A stretch of 64,000 nt of DNA from Lentzea sp. NBRC 102530 (GTDB taxonomy: Bacteria; Actinomycetota; Actinomycetes; Mycobacteriales; Pseudonocardiaceae), in NCBI RefSeq assembly GCF_030269365.1, contig NZ_BSTF01000009.1:248001-312000 (forward strand), in the 5' to 3' direction. Of the stretch, positions 32,169-42,917 are shown piece after piece. Below the pieces are notes generated by a model that saw only the letters and a program-made list of their open reading frames with translations, was not told the origin of the DNA and made no database searches. Position 1 is the first letter of the stretch; each line of letters starts with the position of its first letter. Position numbers and translations under genes: made by a program.

Positions 32169-32682
32169 TCGGCTCGCCGCCGGACTTCTCGAACAGGACG
32201 GCCTCGGGCAATCCCACGCGGGTGCCGTCGCCGAGGCTCCTGTTCGACGTCCACAGCTGAGCCCTCAGGGACTCGTTCTCGACGGACAGGACGTCGGCGT
32301 TGTGCCGCATCGGCTCTCCGGTGCCGCGCCGCCAGTGCGCGACGTCCGTCCAGAACCGCTCCACCTCGTCCCACACGTCGAGGGTGCGCGGCCCGAGGGC
32401 CATGCGGATCTCCTGCGGGGAGCGGACCTGCTCGAGGCCGTGCGAGGCGAGGTTCTGGAAGTCCTCGACCAGCTCGGCCACGAGCCCGTGGTTGGCGTCG
32501 TCGGCGAGCAGCTTCTCCGCGACCCGCGCGACCGTGGGCAGCACGTCGTCGGGCGCCGACCGTTGCGCGGCCACGTAGGCCGTGACCATGGCGGCGCTCG
32601 ACTCGCTGCGGTCGGTCAGGTGCTTCCAGCCGAACCCCGACGCGTCGACCAGCTTCTGCGGCGCGGACCTGCGTCCCCACAT
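32131..32682 (-). CDS. Hypothetical protein, helical
   Basis: 183 aa from ATG 32682, which has GGGGGAG 6 nt upstream. Soluble and largely helical, with no recognised motif; the last 20 residues (Ser/Arg/Gly-rich) overlap pspC antisense. The segment RSPQEIRMALGPRTLDVWDEVERFW looks like a structured core. Function unknown. Confidence 0.55.
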   Translation of the reverse strand: MWGRRSAPQKLVDASGFGWKHLTDRSESSAAMVTAYVAAQRSAPDDVLPTVARVAEKLLADDANHGLVAELVEDFQNLASHGLEQVRSPQEIRMALGPRTLDVWDEVERFWTDVAHWRRGTGEPMRHNADVLSVENESLRAQLWTSNRSLGDGTRVGLPEAVLFEKSGGEPISSRGRASSPRG

Positions 32683-32895
32683 GTGCTTCTCCCCCGGGCT
32701 TTGTCCGGTTGGGATCATCTCATCCGGACTCGCGGTGTTCGTCGCCGAGGGTGTCTGAGTGCTCGCACGCTGTTCAAACGTTGTTGCCGAGCACGTGGAC
32801 GCGCTCTCGCAACCAGCGGGTCTCGTGCGCCGGCCAGGAGTCCGGCCGAAGTCGAACGCCGCCGTGCACCCGGCGGCTGCCGGACCGCGCGCTGT

Positions 32896-33675
32896 TCAGC
32901 GGTTCTCGTCGATCGGGATCGCGGCCAGCTCCTCCGACAGGCTCGTGAACGACTCCGGTTCCACCCGGAACCACCCGTCGAACGGCTGGGTCATCCCCAG
33001 GCACAGCACGCAGACGAAGGCGAGCACCGCCGAGGTCAGGCACATCTGCAGGATGTGGCGTTTGCGCGCGGTGAAGCCGATCAGCAGCGGGAACACGATC
33101 ATCGCGACGGCGCCCGCGATCGTGCCGATCAGCATGATCCGGCCGGTGTTGTCGAGGCCGCTCGCCGAGTCCAGCCGGTCGCGCCGCAGGTCGGTGACCT
33201 CGCGCAGGCGTTCCAGCGACCGTTCGCGGGCGCTCTTCACGGCGTCCGGGGACGACGGCAGGGACAGGACGTCGGCGTGCAGCGAGTTGAGCGCCGCGGT
33301 GGTGGCGTCGTCGGACTCGCCGACGGCCAGCTTCGGCCATTCCTGGTCCGCCACCAGTTTCGGGTAGTCGGTGAGCAGCGTGCGGATCTGGTCGCGTTGC
33401 GGCTGCGGCATGACGGCGGTCTGCCAGTAGACGTCGGCGACGGCGGCGGCCTCCTTCGCGGCGTTGTCCTCGGCGGCGCCGCCCTCCTCCCAGACGATCA
33501 CCATGTAGAACGCCAGTGCCACGATGAACAGGCCGCTGATCACCGCGCCGAGGAAGCCGCGCGAGTCGGCGTCCCTGTCGTCGGCCTGCTCGTGCGCGCG
33601 GGAACGCCCGAACAGCAGGAAGGCGATCGCCGTGACGACCACCGACGCGAGCACGATGACAACACCGGTCCACAT
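32896..33675 (-). CDS. DUF4239 (bestrophin-like) membrane protein
   Basis: 259 aa from ATG 33675 (GGGGAG 9 nt upstream). Two N-terminal membrane helices, a soluble helical segment with DVYWQTAVMPQPQRDQIRTL, then two C-terminal helices, the layout of DUF4239 proteins. Channel or scaffold function is only suggested by distant bestrophin similarity. Divergent from the surface-protein gene; the 262-bp gap between them shows a lone TTGACA (33813-33818) without a matching -10. Confidence 0.75.
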   Translation of the reverse strand: MWTGVVIVLASVVVTAIAFLLFGRSRAHEQADDRDADSRGFLGAVISGLFIVALAFYMVIVWEEGGAAEDNAAKEAAAVADVYWQTAVMPQPQRDQIRTLLTDYPKLVADQEWPKLAVGESDDATTAALNSLHADVLSLPSSPDAVKSARERSLERLREVTDLRRDRLDSASGLDNTGRIMLIGTIAGAVAMIVFPLLIGFTARKRHILQMCLTSAVLAFVCVLCLGMTQPFDGWFRVEPESFTSLSEELAAIPIDENR

Positions 33676-33937
33676 GGCCTCCATCTCCCCACAGCGGACA
33701 GCGTTTGACCACCGGCACCACGCTTCCCGGCACTCTTCCCCGCCCATCAAGAGCAACGTGGTGTTGATCAAGCACACAGCAGGTCCACATCGGAGGGTGT
33801 GCCGCGAAGTCGTTGACACGAACAGGAGAACCGGTCACGGCCGTCCTCAACGGAGAGTGATCACGGCCTGAACCGCGTGCGGTGACAACCACCCGCGGGC
33901 GTGCCAACCTGTGCCGACCCCGACCGGAAGGCGTGGC

Positions 33938-35995
33938 ATGCGTGTCCCGATCCTCATCGCCGTCGTGCTGCTGGTTCCGCTGTTCACGCCGGGGCCGCCG
34001 GTGGCCGCGGCCGAGGTGTGGCACACCCAGTTCGACGAGGCGGTGTACGGGGACGTCGCGGTCGTGGGCAACTCCGTCGTCACGTGCCCGACGGCCGAGC
34101 AGGCGGGGCCGCACCCGAAGTTCCCGCCGCGGTCCTGTGTGGACGCCTTGGACCGCAAGGGTTCCGGGCTGTCCGCGCTGAACAACGGCCACCGCATGTC
34201 GTGGCTCGACGAGGACACCGATCCGGCGACGTACAACTCGTCGACCGCCCGGCTCACGATCCCGGACGGCGCGACCGTCGCCCACGCCAAGCTCGGCTGG
34301 GCGGGCAGCGCGACCTGCCGGGACGGGGTGACCCCACCCGGCACCCCGAGGGATCCCGTCACGTTCAACGGCACCCGCGTCTCCCCCGCCACGTTCGTGG
34401 TCGACGAGCCGGACGACCTGACGCACACCGACAACGCCTTCTACAGCGCCGAGGCCGACGTCACGCGGGCGTTGACCAGCGGCACCGTGACGGTCGGCAA
34501 CGTCTGGGCGCCGCAGGGGTTCGACTGCTTCGGCGGCTGGTCGCTCACGGTCGTGTGGAAGTTCGCGGGTGCCACCGCCGCCGCACCCGCCAAACGGCAC
34601 GTGGCGGTGCACGGCGGGCACGTCCGGCTGCCCACCCGGAAGCCCGTGCTGACCACGCCGATCGCACCGACGCACCCCACCGGCGGGGTCGTCCGGATGG
34701 GAATCACGGCGTACGAGGGCGACTGGGCCACCGACGGCGACCAGATGCTGGTCAACGGATTCCAGGTCGGCGGGCGCAACGCGTTCACGTCGTTCGCGCA
34801 GGGAGCCGCGCACCCCAACAACATGAGCGTCGACGCACGGGTCGTGACCGTCGGCGAGAACGTCCTCAAACCCGGCACGAGGAGCGCCGAGCTGGGGTTC
34901 AAGCGGGCGGACGACGCGTTCCTCGTGCAGAGCGTCGCCTGGTCGTTCCCGCTGCCCGAGCTCACCCTCGCGGTCGCTCCCGAGAACCCGGCCGCGCACG
35001 CGAAGGAGACCGTCACGCAGACCGCGACCGTCACGAACGCCGGGGACGCTCCCGCCGCCGACGTCACGGTGTGCGGGCAGCAGGTCGGCACGCTCGCGCC
35101 GCGGGCGAGCGTGCGGCAGGCCTGCACGACCACGGCCGCGGACGACGACTACCCGGCGACCGTGGCGGTCAGCGGCACGAGCCTCGCGGGCGATCCGCTG
35201 ACCGCGCAGAAGGCCTCGACCGTGGACGTGCTGCACCCGGCGTTGCGGGCGACCACCAGCACCGACCCGATGACAGCGCTGCCGGGGCAGGCGGTCACGT
35301 TCACGACGACCGTCACGAACACCGGCGACACTCCGCTCCTCGGCCTCACCGCGAAGGCGGGTGCCCCTTGTAACCCCATGCAGGGGCAACTCGACCCCGG
35401 TGCGTCGTCCACGGTGGACTGCACGGCGCCGGCCGGGGACGAGAGCGGCGCGCTGACCGCGACCGTCACCGCCGCCGACCGGATCGGCGGCCGGGTCGAG
35501 GCGTCGGCGTCGGTGCGGGTCGAGGTGATCTACCCGCGGTTGACGATCACCGCGGCCTGGTCGAAGGACCGGGCTCGCGACGGTGAGGAGGTCACGGTGA
35601 CGGTCACCGTCGGCAACCCCTCGGACCTGCGGATCGCCGACGTCCGGGTCGAGGGCGAGCCCGCCGCGTGCCACCGCGCGTTCCCCGCCCTGGAGCCACG
35701 GCAGCGCGTCACCTACACGTGCCTCGCCACGGCGCCGCTGAACTCGCGGCTGACCGTGTCCGGGGCCGGCACGAACGTCGCCGTCAGCGAGAGCGCGCTG
35801 GTGCGGGTCGAGTCGCTGTCCGCCCCGCTGCCACCCCTGCCGGAACCCCCGGCACCGGGCGTGCAGCAGCCGCCGACACCGGTCGCGCACGTGCAGCAGG
35901 TGCCGAAAGCCGCGGCGGGCGGCATCGCGGCGGTGCTCGGGATGATCGGCATGGTGGTCGTGGCCAGCGCGTTGTCCGGTCTGGGACGCCGCTGA
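33938..35995 (+). CDS. Secreted, membrane-anchored surface protein with DUF11-like repeats
   Basis: 685 aa from ATG 33938 with GGAAGG upstream. Signal peptide to about residue 25 (ending VAAAEV). The N-terminal half (to about 340) is a beta-rich domain with paired cysteines of the kind seen in actinobacterial surface proteins. Three tandem Ig-like CARDB/DUF11 modules follow (about 340-610), each with a TVTNTGDTP-type motif. A Pro-rich stalk and one C-terminal helix (GIAAVLGMIGMVVVASAL) with RR tail anchor it. Probably an adhesive or structural wall protein. Confidence 0.75.
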   Translation: MRVPILIAVVLLVPLFTPGPPVAAAEVWHTQFDEAVYGDVAVVGNSVVTCPTAEQAGPHPKFPPRSCVDALDRKGSGLSALNNGHRMSWLDEDTDPATYNSSTARLTIPDGATVAHAKLGWAGSATCRDGVTPPGTPRDPVTFNGTRVSPATFVVDEPDDLTHTDNAFYSAEADVTRALTSGTVTVGNVWAPQGFDCFGGWSLTVVWKFAGATAAAPAKRHVAVHGGHVRLPTRKPVLTTPIAPTHPTGGVVRMGITAYEGDWATDGDQMLVNGFQVGGRNAFTSFAQGAAHPNNMSVDARVVTVGENVLKPGTRSAELGFKRADDAFLVQSVAWSFPLPELTLAVAPENPAAHAKETVTQTATVTNAGDAPAADVTVCGQQVGTLAPRASVRQACTTTAADDDYPATVAVSGTSLAGDPLTAQKASTVDVLHPALRATTSTDPMTALPGQAVTFTTTVTNTGDTPLLGLTAKAGAPCNPMQGQLDPGASSTVDCTAPAGDESGALTATVTAADRIGGRVEASASVRVEVIYPRLTITAAWSKDRARDGEEVTVTVTVGNPSDLRIADVRVEGEPAACHRAFPALEPRQRVTYTCLATAPLNSRLTVSGAGTNVAVSESALVRVESLSAPLPPLPEPPAPGVQQPPTPVAHVQQVPKAAAGGIAAVLGMIGMVVVASALSGLGRR

Positions 35996-35997
35996 AC

Positions 35998-36016
35998 GCC
36001 GGGCGAACGACCCGGC
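35998..36016 (+). terminator. Short hairpin after the surface-protein gene
   Basis: GCCGGG-N7-CCCGGC, 2 bp after the stop codon; no T-run. Confidence 0.45.
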
Positions 36017-36069
36017 ACAACGTGAACCCGGGCGTGTCGTTTCTGGGCCGGATGCGGTAGAAGGGTCGT

Positions 36070-36624
36070 GTGGAGATCACCGCCTTCCTCGAACGCAAGC
36101 TCGCCCGCCGGTTCCGGACCTACGACACCGACGGTGACGGGTTCATCGAGCGGGAGGACTTCGCCCAGGCGGGCGAGCGCACCACGAAGGCGTTCGGACT
36201 GGTCCACGACGACCCGAAAGCCGTGCGGTTCCACGGGATGTTGCTCGCGCTGTGGGAGCACCTGGTGTCGGTGACCGACCAGGACCGCGACGGCCGGATC
36301 AGCGTCGAGGAGTACAAGAGGGCGTTCGCGAACGGGTTGCTGGAGACACCTGAGTCGTTCGACGAGGGCTACGTGCCGTTCCTCGACGCGGTCATGGCCG
36401 TGGCGGACGAGGACGGCGACGGCAGGCTCACGCTGGAGGAGCACGTGAAGTGGACCGGCGCGTTGATGGGCCTGTCCGAGGCCGATGCGCGGGGCATCCA
36501 CGACCTGCTGTCCGACGAGGACGGTCTGCTGTCCACACAGGCCTTGCTGGCGGCGATCCGGGAGTTCTACTTCTCCGAGGACCCCGCCGAGGCCGGCAAC
36601 TGGCTGCTGGGGTCGTTGGACTGA
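36070..36624 (+). CDS. Four-EF-hand calcium-binding protein (calerythrin-like)
   Basis: 184 aa from GTG 36070. Three good EF loops are visible: DTDGDGFIEREDF (about 19-31), DQDRDGRISVEEY and DEDGDGRLTLEEH. A fourth near the C-terminus (LSDEDGLLSTQAL) is degenerate. Length and spacing match bacterial sarcoplasmic calcium-binding proteins such as calerythrin/CabD. Probably a Ca2+ buffer. The GNAT gene starts 1 bp after its stop. Confidence 0.9.
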   Translation: MEITAFLERKLARRFRTYDTDGDGFIEREDFAQAGERTTKAFGLVHDDPKAVRFHGMLLALWEHLVSVTDQDRDGRISVEEYKRAFANGLLETPESFDEGYVPFLDAVMAVADEDGDGRLTLEEHVKWTGALMGLSEADARGIHDLLSDEDGLLSTQALLAAIREFYFSEDPAEAGNWLLGSLD

Positions 36625-36625
36625 C

Positions 36626-37342
36626 GTGCTGCTCAAGACGCTGCAGGAGCACGCGGCCCGCGCCCAGCCCGCCGCTCACGTCGAGGAGGCGGGCGGCTGG
36701 TGGCTGCGGCACTCCCCCGGCGACGCCTGGTGGGTGAGCGCCGTGCTGCCGCACGACCGCGAGGACCGGGTCGCGCAGGCCGAGGAGTTCTGCGCCGAAC
36801 GCGGCGCGCGGGTGCGGTTCCAGATCACGCCGGGCGTGTGCGCGGAGGACCTCGACGACACGCTCCACGCCAGGGGTTACACCCGGGGTCATGCCATGTC
36901 GTTGCAGATCGCGTCGACCGCGGACGTGCTGCGGCAGTCCGACTCGGACGCGGGCGAGGTGACGGTCCGGCCGACCGACGAGTGGCTCGCGGCGTGGCAG
37001 GCGGTGACGACGCGGGACGTGAGCGCCGAGCGCGACCTGCTCAGCCGCGTCGAGCACCCGTCCGCCTACGCGTACGCCGAGGTGGACGGCCAGGTCGTGG
37101 CCGTCGGGCGGGCGGTGGCCGAGCAGGGCTGGGCAGGCGTGTTCGGCATGGCGACGCTCCCCCACGCACGTGGTCAGGGCGCCGCACGGTCCGTGCTCGC
37201 CGCCTTGGCGTCGTGGGCGGCCGCGCGCGAGGCGAACCACATGTACCTGCAGATGGAAAAGGCGAACACCACGGCGTTCCGGCTGTACGAGCGGACGGGG
37301 TTCCGCGAGGTGTGCACCTACCACTATCGAATTCGTGGATGA
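36626..37342 (+). CDS. GNAT-family acetyltransferase
   Basis: 238 aa from GTG 36626. The GNAT fold is in the C-terminal half: VFGMATLPHARGQGAARSVL is the acetyl-CoA loop (R/Q-G-x-G/A), and FRLYERTGF is motif B. The N-terminal half is a separate degenerate GNAT-like domain. Coupled to the EF-hand gene by a 1-bp gap. Substrate unknown. Confidence 0.82.
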   Translation: MLLKTLQEHAARAQPAAHVEEAGGWWLRHSPGDAWWVSAVLPHDREDRVAQAEEFCAERGARVRFQITPGVCAEDLDDTLHARGYTRGHAMSLQIASTADVLRQSDSDAGEVTVRPTDEWLAAWQAVTTRDVSAERDLLSRVEHPSAYAYAEVDGQVVAVGRAVAEQGWAGVFGMATLPHARGQGAARSVLAALASWAAAREANHMYLQMEKANTTAFRLYERTGFREVCTYHYRIRG

Positions 37343-37393
37343 CCGATCACGAATCGAGAAGCACGAGCGGGGCGCGCGAGTTAGTTTTGCGCC

Positions 37394-39784
<2,391 letters not shown>

Positions 39785-39788
39785 GGGG

Positions 39789-40205
39789 CTATTCGGCCGC
39801 TTTCTTGATGGAGGCGGCCTCGGCGGCCACGTAACGCCTGGTGATCGACCGGGTCAGCAGCCAGCCGAAACCGGCCAGCGGGCCGGTCAGCAGCAGGCCC
39901 AGGGTGAGCCGGGTGCCGTTCTCGTGCGGTTCGACGAGGTGCTCGGCCGTGATCGTCACGCCGGGCGACTTCGACACCCACGTGAACGAGGAGTTCTCGG
40001 TGAGTTCGGTGACCGTCCACACCGCCTCGGACAGCTTCGGCTGTTTGAGGCGGGTGCGGGCGCCGACGTGCAGGGGGCCGTCGTCGAGGCGCTCGGCGGT
40101 GGTGACGGTCGGGATGTGCTCCGGCCACCGTTCGACGTCGGCGAGCACCGCCCAGACCCGTTCGGGCGGTGCCGCGATCGTGGAGATGTTCTTCAGGCCC
40201 GGCAT
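39789..40205 (-). CDS. SRPBCC-family (START-like) protein
   Basis: 138 aa. ISTIAAPPERVWAVLADVERWPEHIP is the N-terminal signature of polyketide-cyclase/dehydrase-like SRPBCC lipid-binding folds; the C-terminal long helix is amphipathic. A hydrophobic ligand is likely. It is convergent with the UvrA-like gene (4-bp gap) and lies 11 bp after the dehydrogenase stop on the same strand, so may be its operon partner. Confidence 0.8.
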   Translation of the reverse strand: MPGLKNISTIAAPPERVWAVLADVERWPEHIPTVTTAERLDDGPLHVGARTRLKQPKLSEAVWTVTELTENSSFTWVSKSPGVTITAEHLVEPHENGTRLTLGLLLTGPLAGFGWLLTRSITRRYVAAEAASIKKAAE

Positions 40206-40216
40206 GGCCCCGAAGT

Positions 40217-41350
40217 CTAGAACCGCTTTTCGATCTCCTGCACCGCTTTCCCGGCGATCTTCCGCGCGGCCTCACGCGGCAAGCCGCCGTCGGTGAGGAC
40301 CTTGGTCGTGAGCGCGCGCATGCTCGTGCGGATCTTCTCGAACGCCGACTCGGCCGTGGGGTCGATGTCTCCGAACAGGGTCCACCACCACCAGGAGTTC
40401 GTGGCGGAGTTCGCGACGACGTCCGGGACGATCACCGCGTCGATCTCGGCCTCGGCCTGCGCGGTCACCGGCATGTTCGCGGCTTCGACGATCAGCTTCG
40501 CGGTGACCTGGTGCGCGTTGGCGGCGTCGATCGCGTAGCTGGTGGCGGCGGGGACGAGGACGTCGGCGTCGAAGGTGAGCCAGCTGTCGCGGTCGTGTTG
40601 CCGGTCCTGCGGCCTGAGCCCGGTGCGGTCGATGGCGCCGTGCGCGTCCCTGGTGAGCAGCAGGGTTTCCACGTCGAGGCCGTCCGGGTTCGCGACGACT
40701 CCGTGGACGTCCGCGAGGCCGACGATCCTGACCCCGGCTCTGGCGAGGTAGCGGGCCGTCGCGCCGCCCATCGAGCCGAAGCCCTGCACGAACGCCGTGG
40801 GGTTGCCCAGGTCGAGGTGTTCGATGGCGGTGAGCGCGGCCTGCGCGACGCCGTAGCCGCCGACGAGTTCGTCCAGGCTGACGCCGTCGACGGTCACCGC
40901 GAACGCGTCCTTCAGCCGTTGGCGCGCCTTCTGCTCGTCGTCGAGCAACGGGTAGACGGCCTGGATGGACGATTCGAGTCCGATCCTCGCGATGGCCGCG
41001 TCGATCGTGGACTGCCGCAGCCCGAGGTCCTCGCCCATCGTCCAGAAGCGTTCGATGTAGGGGGACATGGCTTTCAGGTACGCGGTGAGGACGTCCTCCG
41101 CCCGCGGGTCGTAGGGGTCGAGGTCGATGCCACCCTTGGCGCCGCCGAGCGGGACGTACTTCGCGTGCGGGTCGTAGTTGAGGGCTTCCTTGGCGGTCAT
41201 CCCCTCCGCCAGGCCGCGCACCTCGTCCATCGTGCAGCCCGCGCGCATGCGCAGTCCCCCGCTGCTGACCCCGCGCACCAGCCGGTCGATCACGAGGTAG
41301 CCGCGCGCCTGCGTGGCCGGGTCGGTCCAGGCGACCTGGAGGTAACTCAT
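40217..41350 (-). CDS. Glu/Leu/Phe/Val dehydrogenase
   Basis: 377 aa from ATG 41350, preceded by AAGGGG. The catalytic lysine loop VPLGGAKGGIDLDP (about 68-81) and NAD fold VQGFGSMGGATARYLA are clear, so oxidative deamination of an amino acid to its 2-oxoacid (or the reverse) is expected. Slightly shorter than hexameric GDH and in the range of Leu/Phe dehydrogenases; amino-acid preference is not certain. An 18-bp operator 58 bp upstream is nearly identical to one in front of the acyl-CoA dehydrogenase operon at 52.7 kb. Confidence 0.88.
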   Translation of the reverse strand: MSYLQVAWTDPATQARGYLVIDRLVRGVSSGGLRMRAGCTMDEVRGLAEGMTAKEALNYDPHAKYVPLGGAKGGIDLDPYDPRAEDVLTAYLKAMSPYIERFWTMGEDLGLRQSTIDAAIARIGLESSIQAVYPLLDDEQKARQRLKDAFAVTVDGVSLDELVGGYGVAQAALTAIEHLDLGNPTAFVQGFGSMGGATARYLARAGVRIVGLADVHGVVANPDGLDVETLLLTRDAHGAIDRTGLRPQDRQHDRDSWLTFDADVLVPAATSYAIDAANAHQVTAKLIVEAANMPVTAQAEAEIDAVIVPDVVANSATNSWWWWTLFGDIDPTAESAFEKIRTSMRALTTKVLTDGGLPREAARKIAGKAVQEIEKRF

Positions 41351-41407
41351 CGAACACCCCTTGACTTCAGCGTAGAACCGCGGCCGCGTGGTCCACCCCG
41401 AACAACT

Positions 41408-41425
41408 GACTGGCGAATCAGTCAA
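41408..41425. promoter_or_regulatory. Operator A: TGACTGGCGAATCAGTCA
   Basis: Inverted repeat TGACT-N8-AGTCA upstream of the dehydrogenase. It matches 16 of 18 positions with the site at 52702-52719. The length and symmetry suit a TetR-family protein. The rest of 41351-41648 shows no gene or other signal. Confidence 0.75.
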
Positions 41426-41648
41426 CCATCTCGAGGGCCCAGCGGGAACTGACTCGGCGAACGCACGCACCTGCGCAAGTCTCTCCGCCGCGCGAACGTG
41501 ACGTTCTCCCGACCGTGGTGTTCTTCGTGCGGCCTCGCTGCCGTGGCGGCCTCGCTGCGGACCGGCGAGCGGGTACCGATCGCCCGCATCGTCCTGCTGG
41601 GGTTCCTCATGATCTCGGTGGTCGTGAGCACTGCACCGCCGGCCTCGC

Positions 41649-42674
41649 TCACCTCGACATCTGCAGGAGGAACTCGGCGTTGCTCCGGGTCTTGCGCAGT
41701 CCTTCGACGAGCGCGTCGATCTCGCGGTCCGCCAAGGCCCGGCGCACCGCGTCCATGATGGCCATCTCCTGCGGCGACACCAGGAGTTCCGCCTTGCGCG
41801 TGCTCGACTGGACGAGGTCGATCGCGGGGTAGATCCGCCGCTGGGCGGCCTTGCGGTCGAGCTTGAGCTCGGCGTTGCCGGTGCTCTTGAGCTCCTCGAA
41901 GATCGCCGTGTCCGCCAGCGACCCGGTCTCGACCAGCGCGGTGGCGAAGATCGTGAGGCTGCCGCCGTTCTCGATGTTGCGCGCGGCCCCGAGGAACTGC
42001 TTCGGCGGCGTCAGCGCCCTGGCGTCGATGCCACCGCTGAGGATCCTGCCCCCGTTGGGCTGCGCGAGGTTGTACGCGCGCCCCAGCCGCGTGAGCGAGT
42101 CGAGCAGGACCACCACGTCCTGGCCGTCCTCGACGAGCCTCTTGGCCCGTTCGACCGCCAACTCGGCGACCCGGATGTGCTCGCCGGGGTGCTCGTCGAA
42201 GGTGGAGGTGAACATCTCCCCGGGGATCGTCGTTCGCATGTCGGTGACCTCTTCCGGCCGTTCGCCGACCAGTGCGACGATGAGGTGCACCTCGGGGTGG
42301 TTCTTCGCGATCGCCTGCGCGATCTGTTGCAGCACAATGGTCTTGCCCGCCTTGGGCGGCGCGACGACGAGCGCCCGCTGCCCCTTGCCGACGGGCATGA
42401 CCAGGTCGATCGCCCGGCTGGTGAGCTCTTCCGGATCGTGCTCCAGCCGCAGCCTTTCGTTGGGGTAGAGCGGCGTCAGCTCTTCGAACCGCGGCCTCTG
42501 GTGCGGTGCGCGCCCGTTGACGGTGTCCACGCTCACGAGCCGGTCGTTCTCGGCTTCTCCGCTGATCCGGTCGCCGCGCCGCAGGTCGAACTGCCGCACG
42601 AGCGCCTGCGGAACCTGAGCCCCGCCAACGAGGAACGCCTTGTTGTTACGTACGTCGAGTACACCGATGTCCAT
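41649..42674 (-). CDS. Short Rho-family ATPase (Rho paralog)
   Basis: 341 aa from ATG 42674 (AAAGGA upstream). It keeps a small OB-like RNA-binding region (about 1-60) and the whole RecA-type motor: Walker A VAPPKAGKT (104-112), catalytic VALVGERPEEV, Walker B VVVLLDSLTRLGRAYN, and C-terminal RRIYPAIDL. Missing are the N-terminal helix bundle and the long basic insert of the 600-700-aa house-keeping actinobacterial Rho. It is therefore a second, compact Rho. It lies downstream of the NLR gene on the same strand, with a 243-bp leader. Confidence 0.88.
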   Translation of the reverse strand: MDIGVLDVRNNKAFLVGGAQVPQALVRQFDLRRGDRISGEAENDRLVSVDTVNGRAPHQRPRFEELTPLYPNERLRLEHDPEELTSRAIDLVMPVGKGQRALVVAPPKAGKTIVLQQIAQAIAKNHPEVHLIVALVGERPEEVTDMRTTIPGEMFTSTFDEHPGEHIRVAELAVERAKRLVEDGQDVVVLLDSLTRLGRAYNLAQPNGGRILSGGIDARALTPPKQFLGAARNIENGGSLTIFATALVETGSLADTAIFEELKSTGNAELKLDRKAAQRRIYPAIDLVQSSTRKAELLVSPQEMAIMDAVRRALADREIDALVEGLRKTRSNAEFLLQMSR

Positions 42675-42917
42675 CGGTACTGTCCTTTCAGGAGGGTTGC
42701 TCGAGGTGCGTCTCTGCAACTCCGCTCGCAGGGCCTCTTGTGGCCGTGCTCGTTTGCGGAGGAGAGCGCTTCGAATACAGGTCCACCAGCGTGAGAGGCT
42801 GGAGGGTCTTCGCTGCGGATCTCTGATGGTCCAGCAGCTGGTCCGGTCCTTACGTGTGCGTCCCGCACACCGCCGGTTGCGAACGAACCATAGCAGAGAA
42901 CGTCAGTCACGCACCTG
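42675..42917 (-). other. Structured leader/intergenic region before the short rho gene
   Basis: 243 bp without an ORF. Two stem-loops: GTGTGCG-TCC-CGCACAC (42854-42870) and GGTCCAGC-A-GCTGGTCC (42828-42844, one mismatch). TATGGT on the minus strand (near 42892) could be a -10. Rho genes are commonly autoregulated by premature termination in the leader, and this would suit that, but it is inference. Confidence 0.45.

Noticed and set aside
41422-41652. 76-codon minus-strand frame starting in a GTGA overlap with the rho stop
   Set aside because: Composition is not protein-like, it covers operator A, and no family resemblance is seen.
42903-42911. TGACTGACG half-site on the minus strand before the short rho gene
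   Set aside because: Matches only half of the shared operator; the second half-site is absent.
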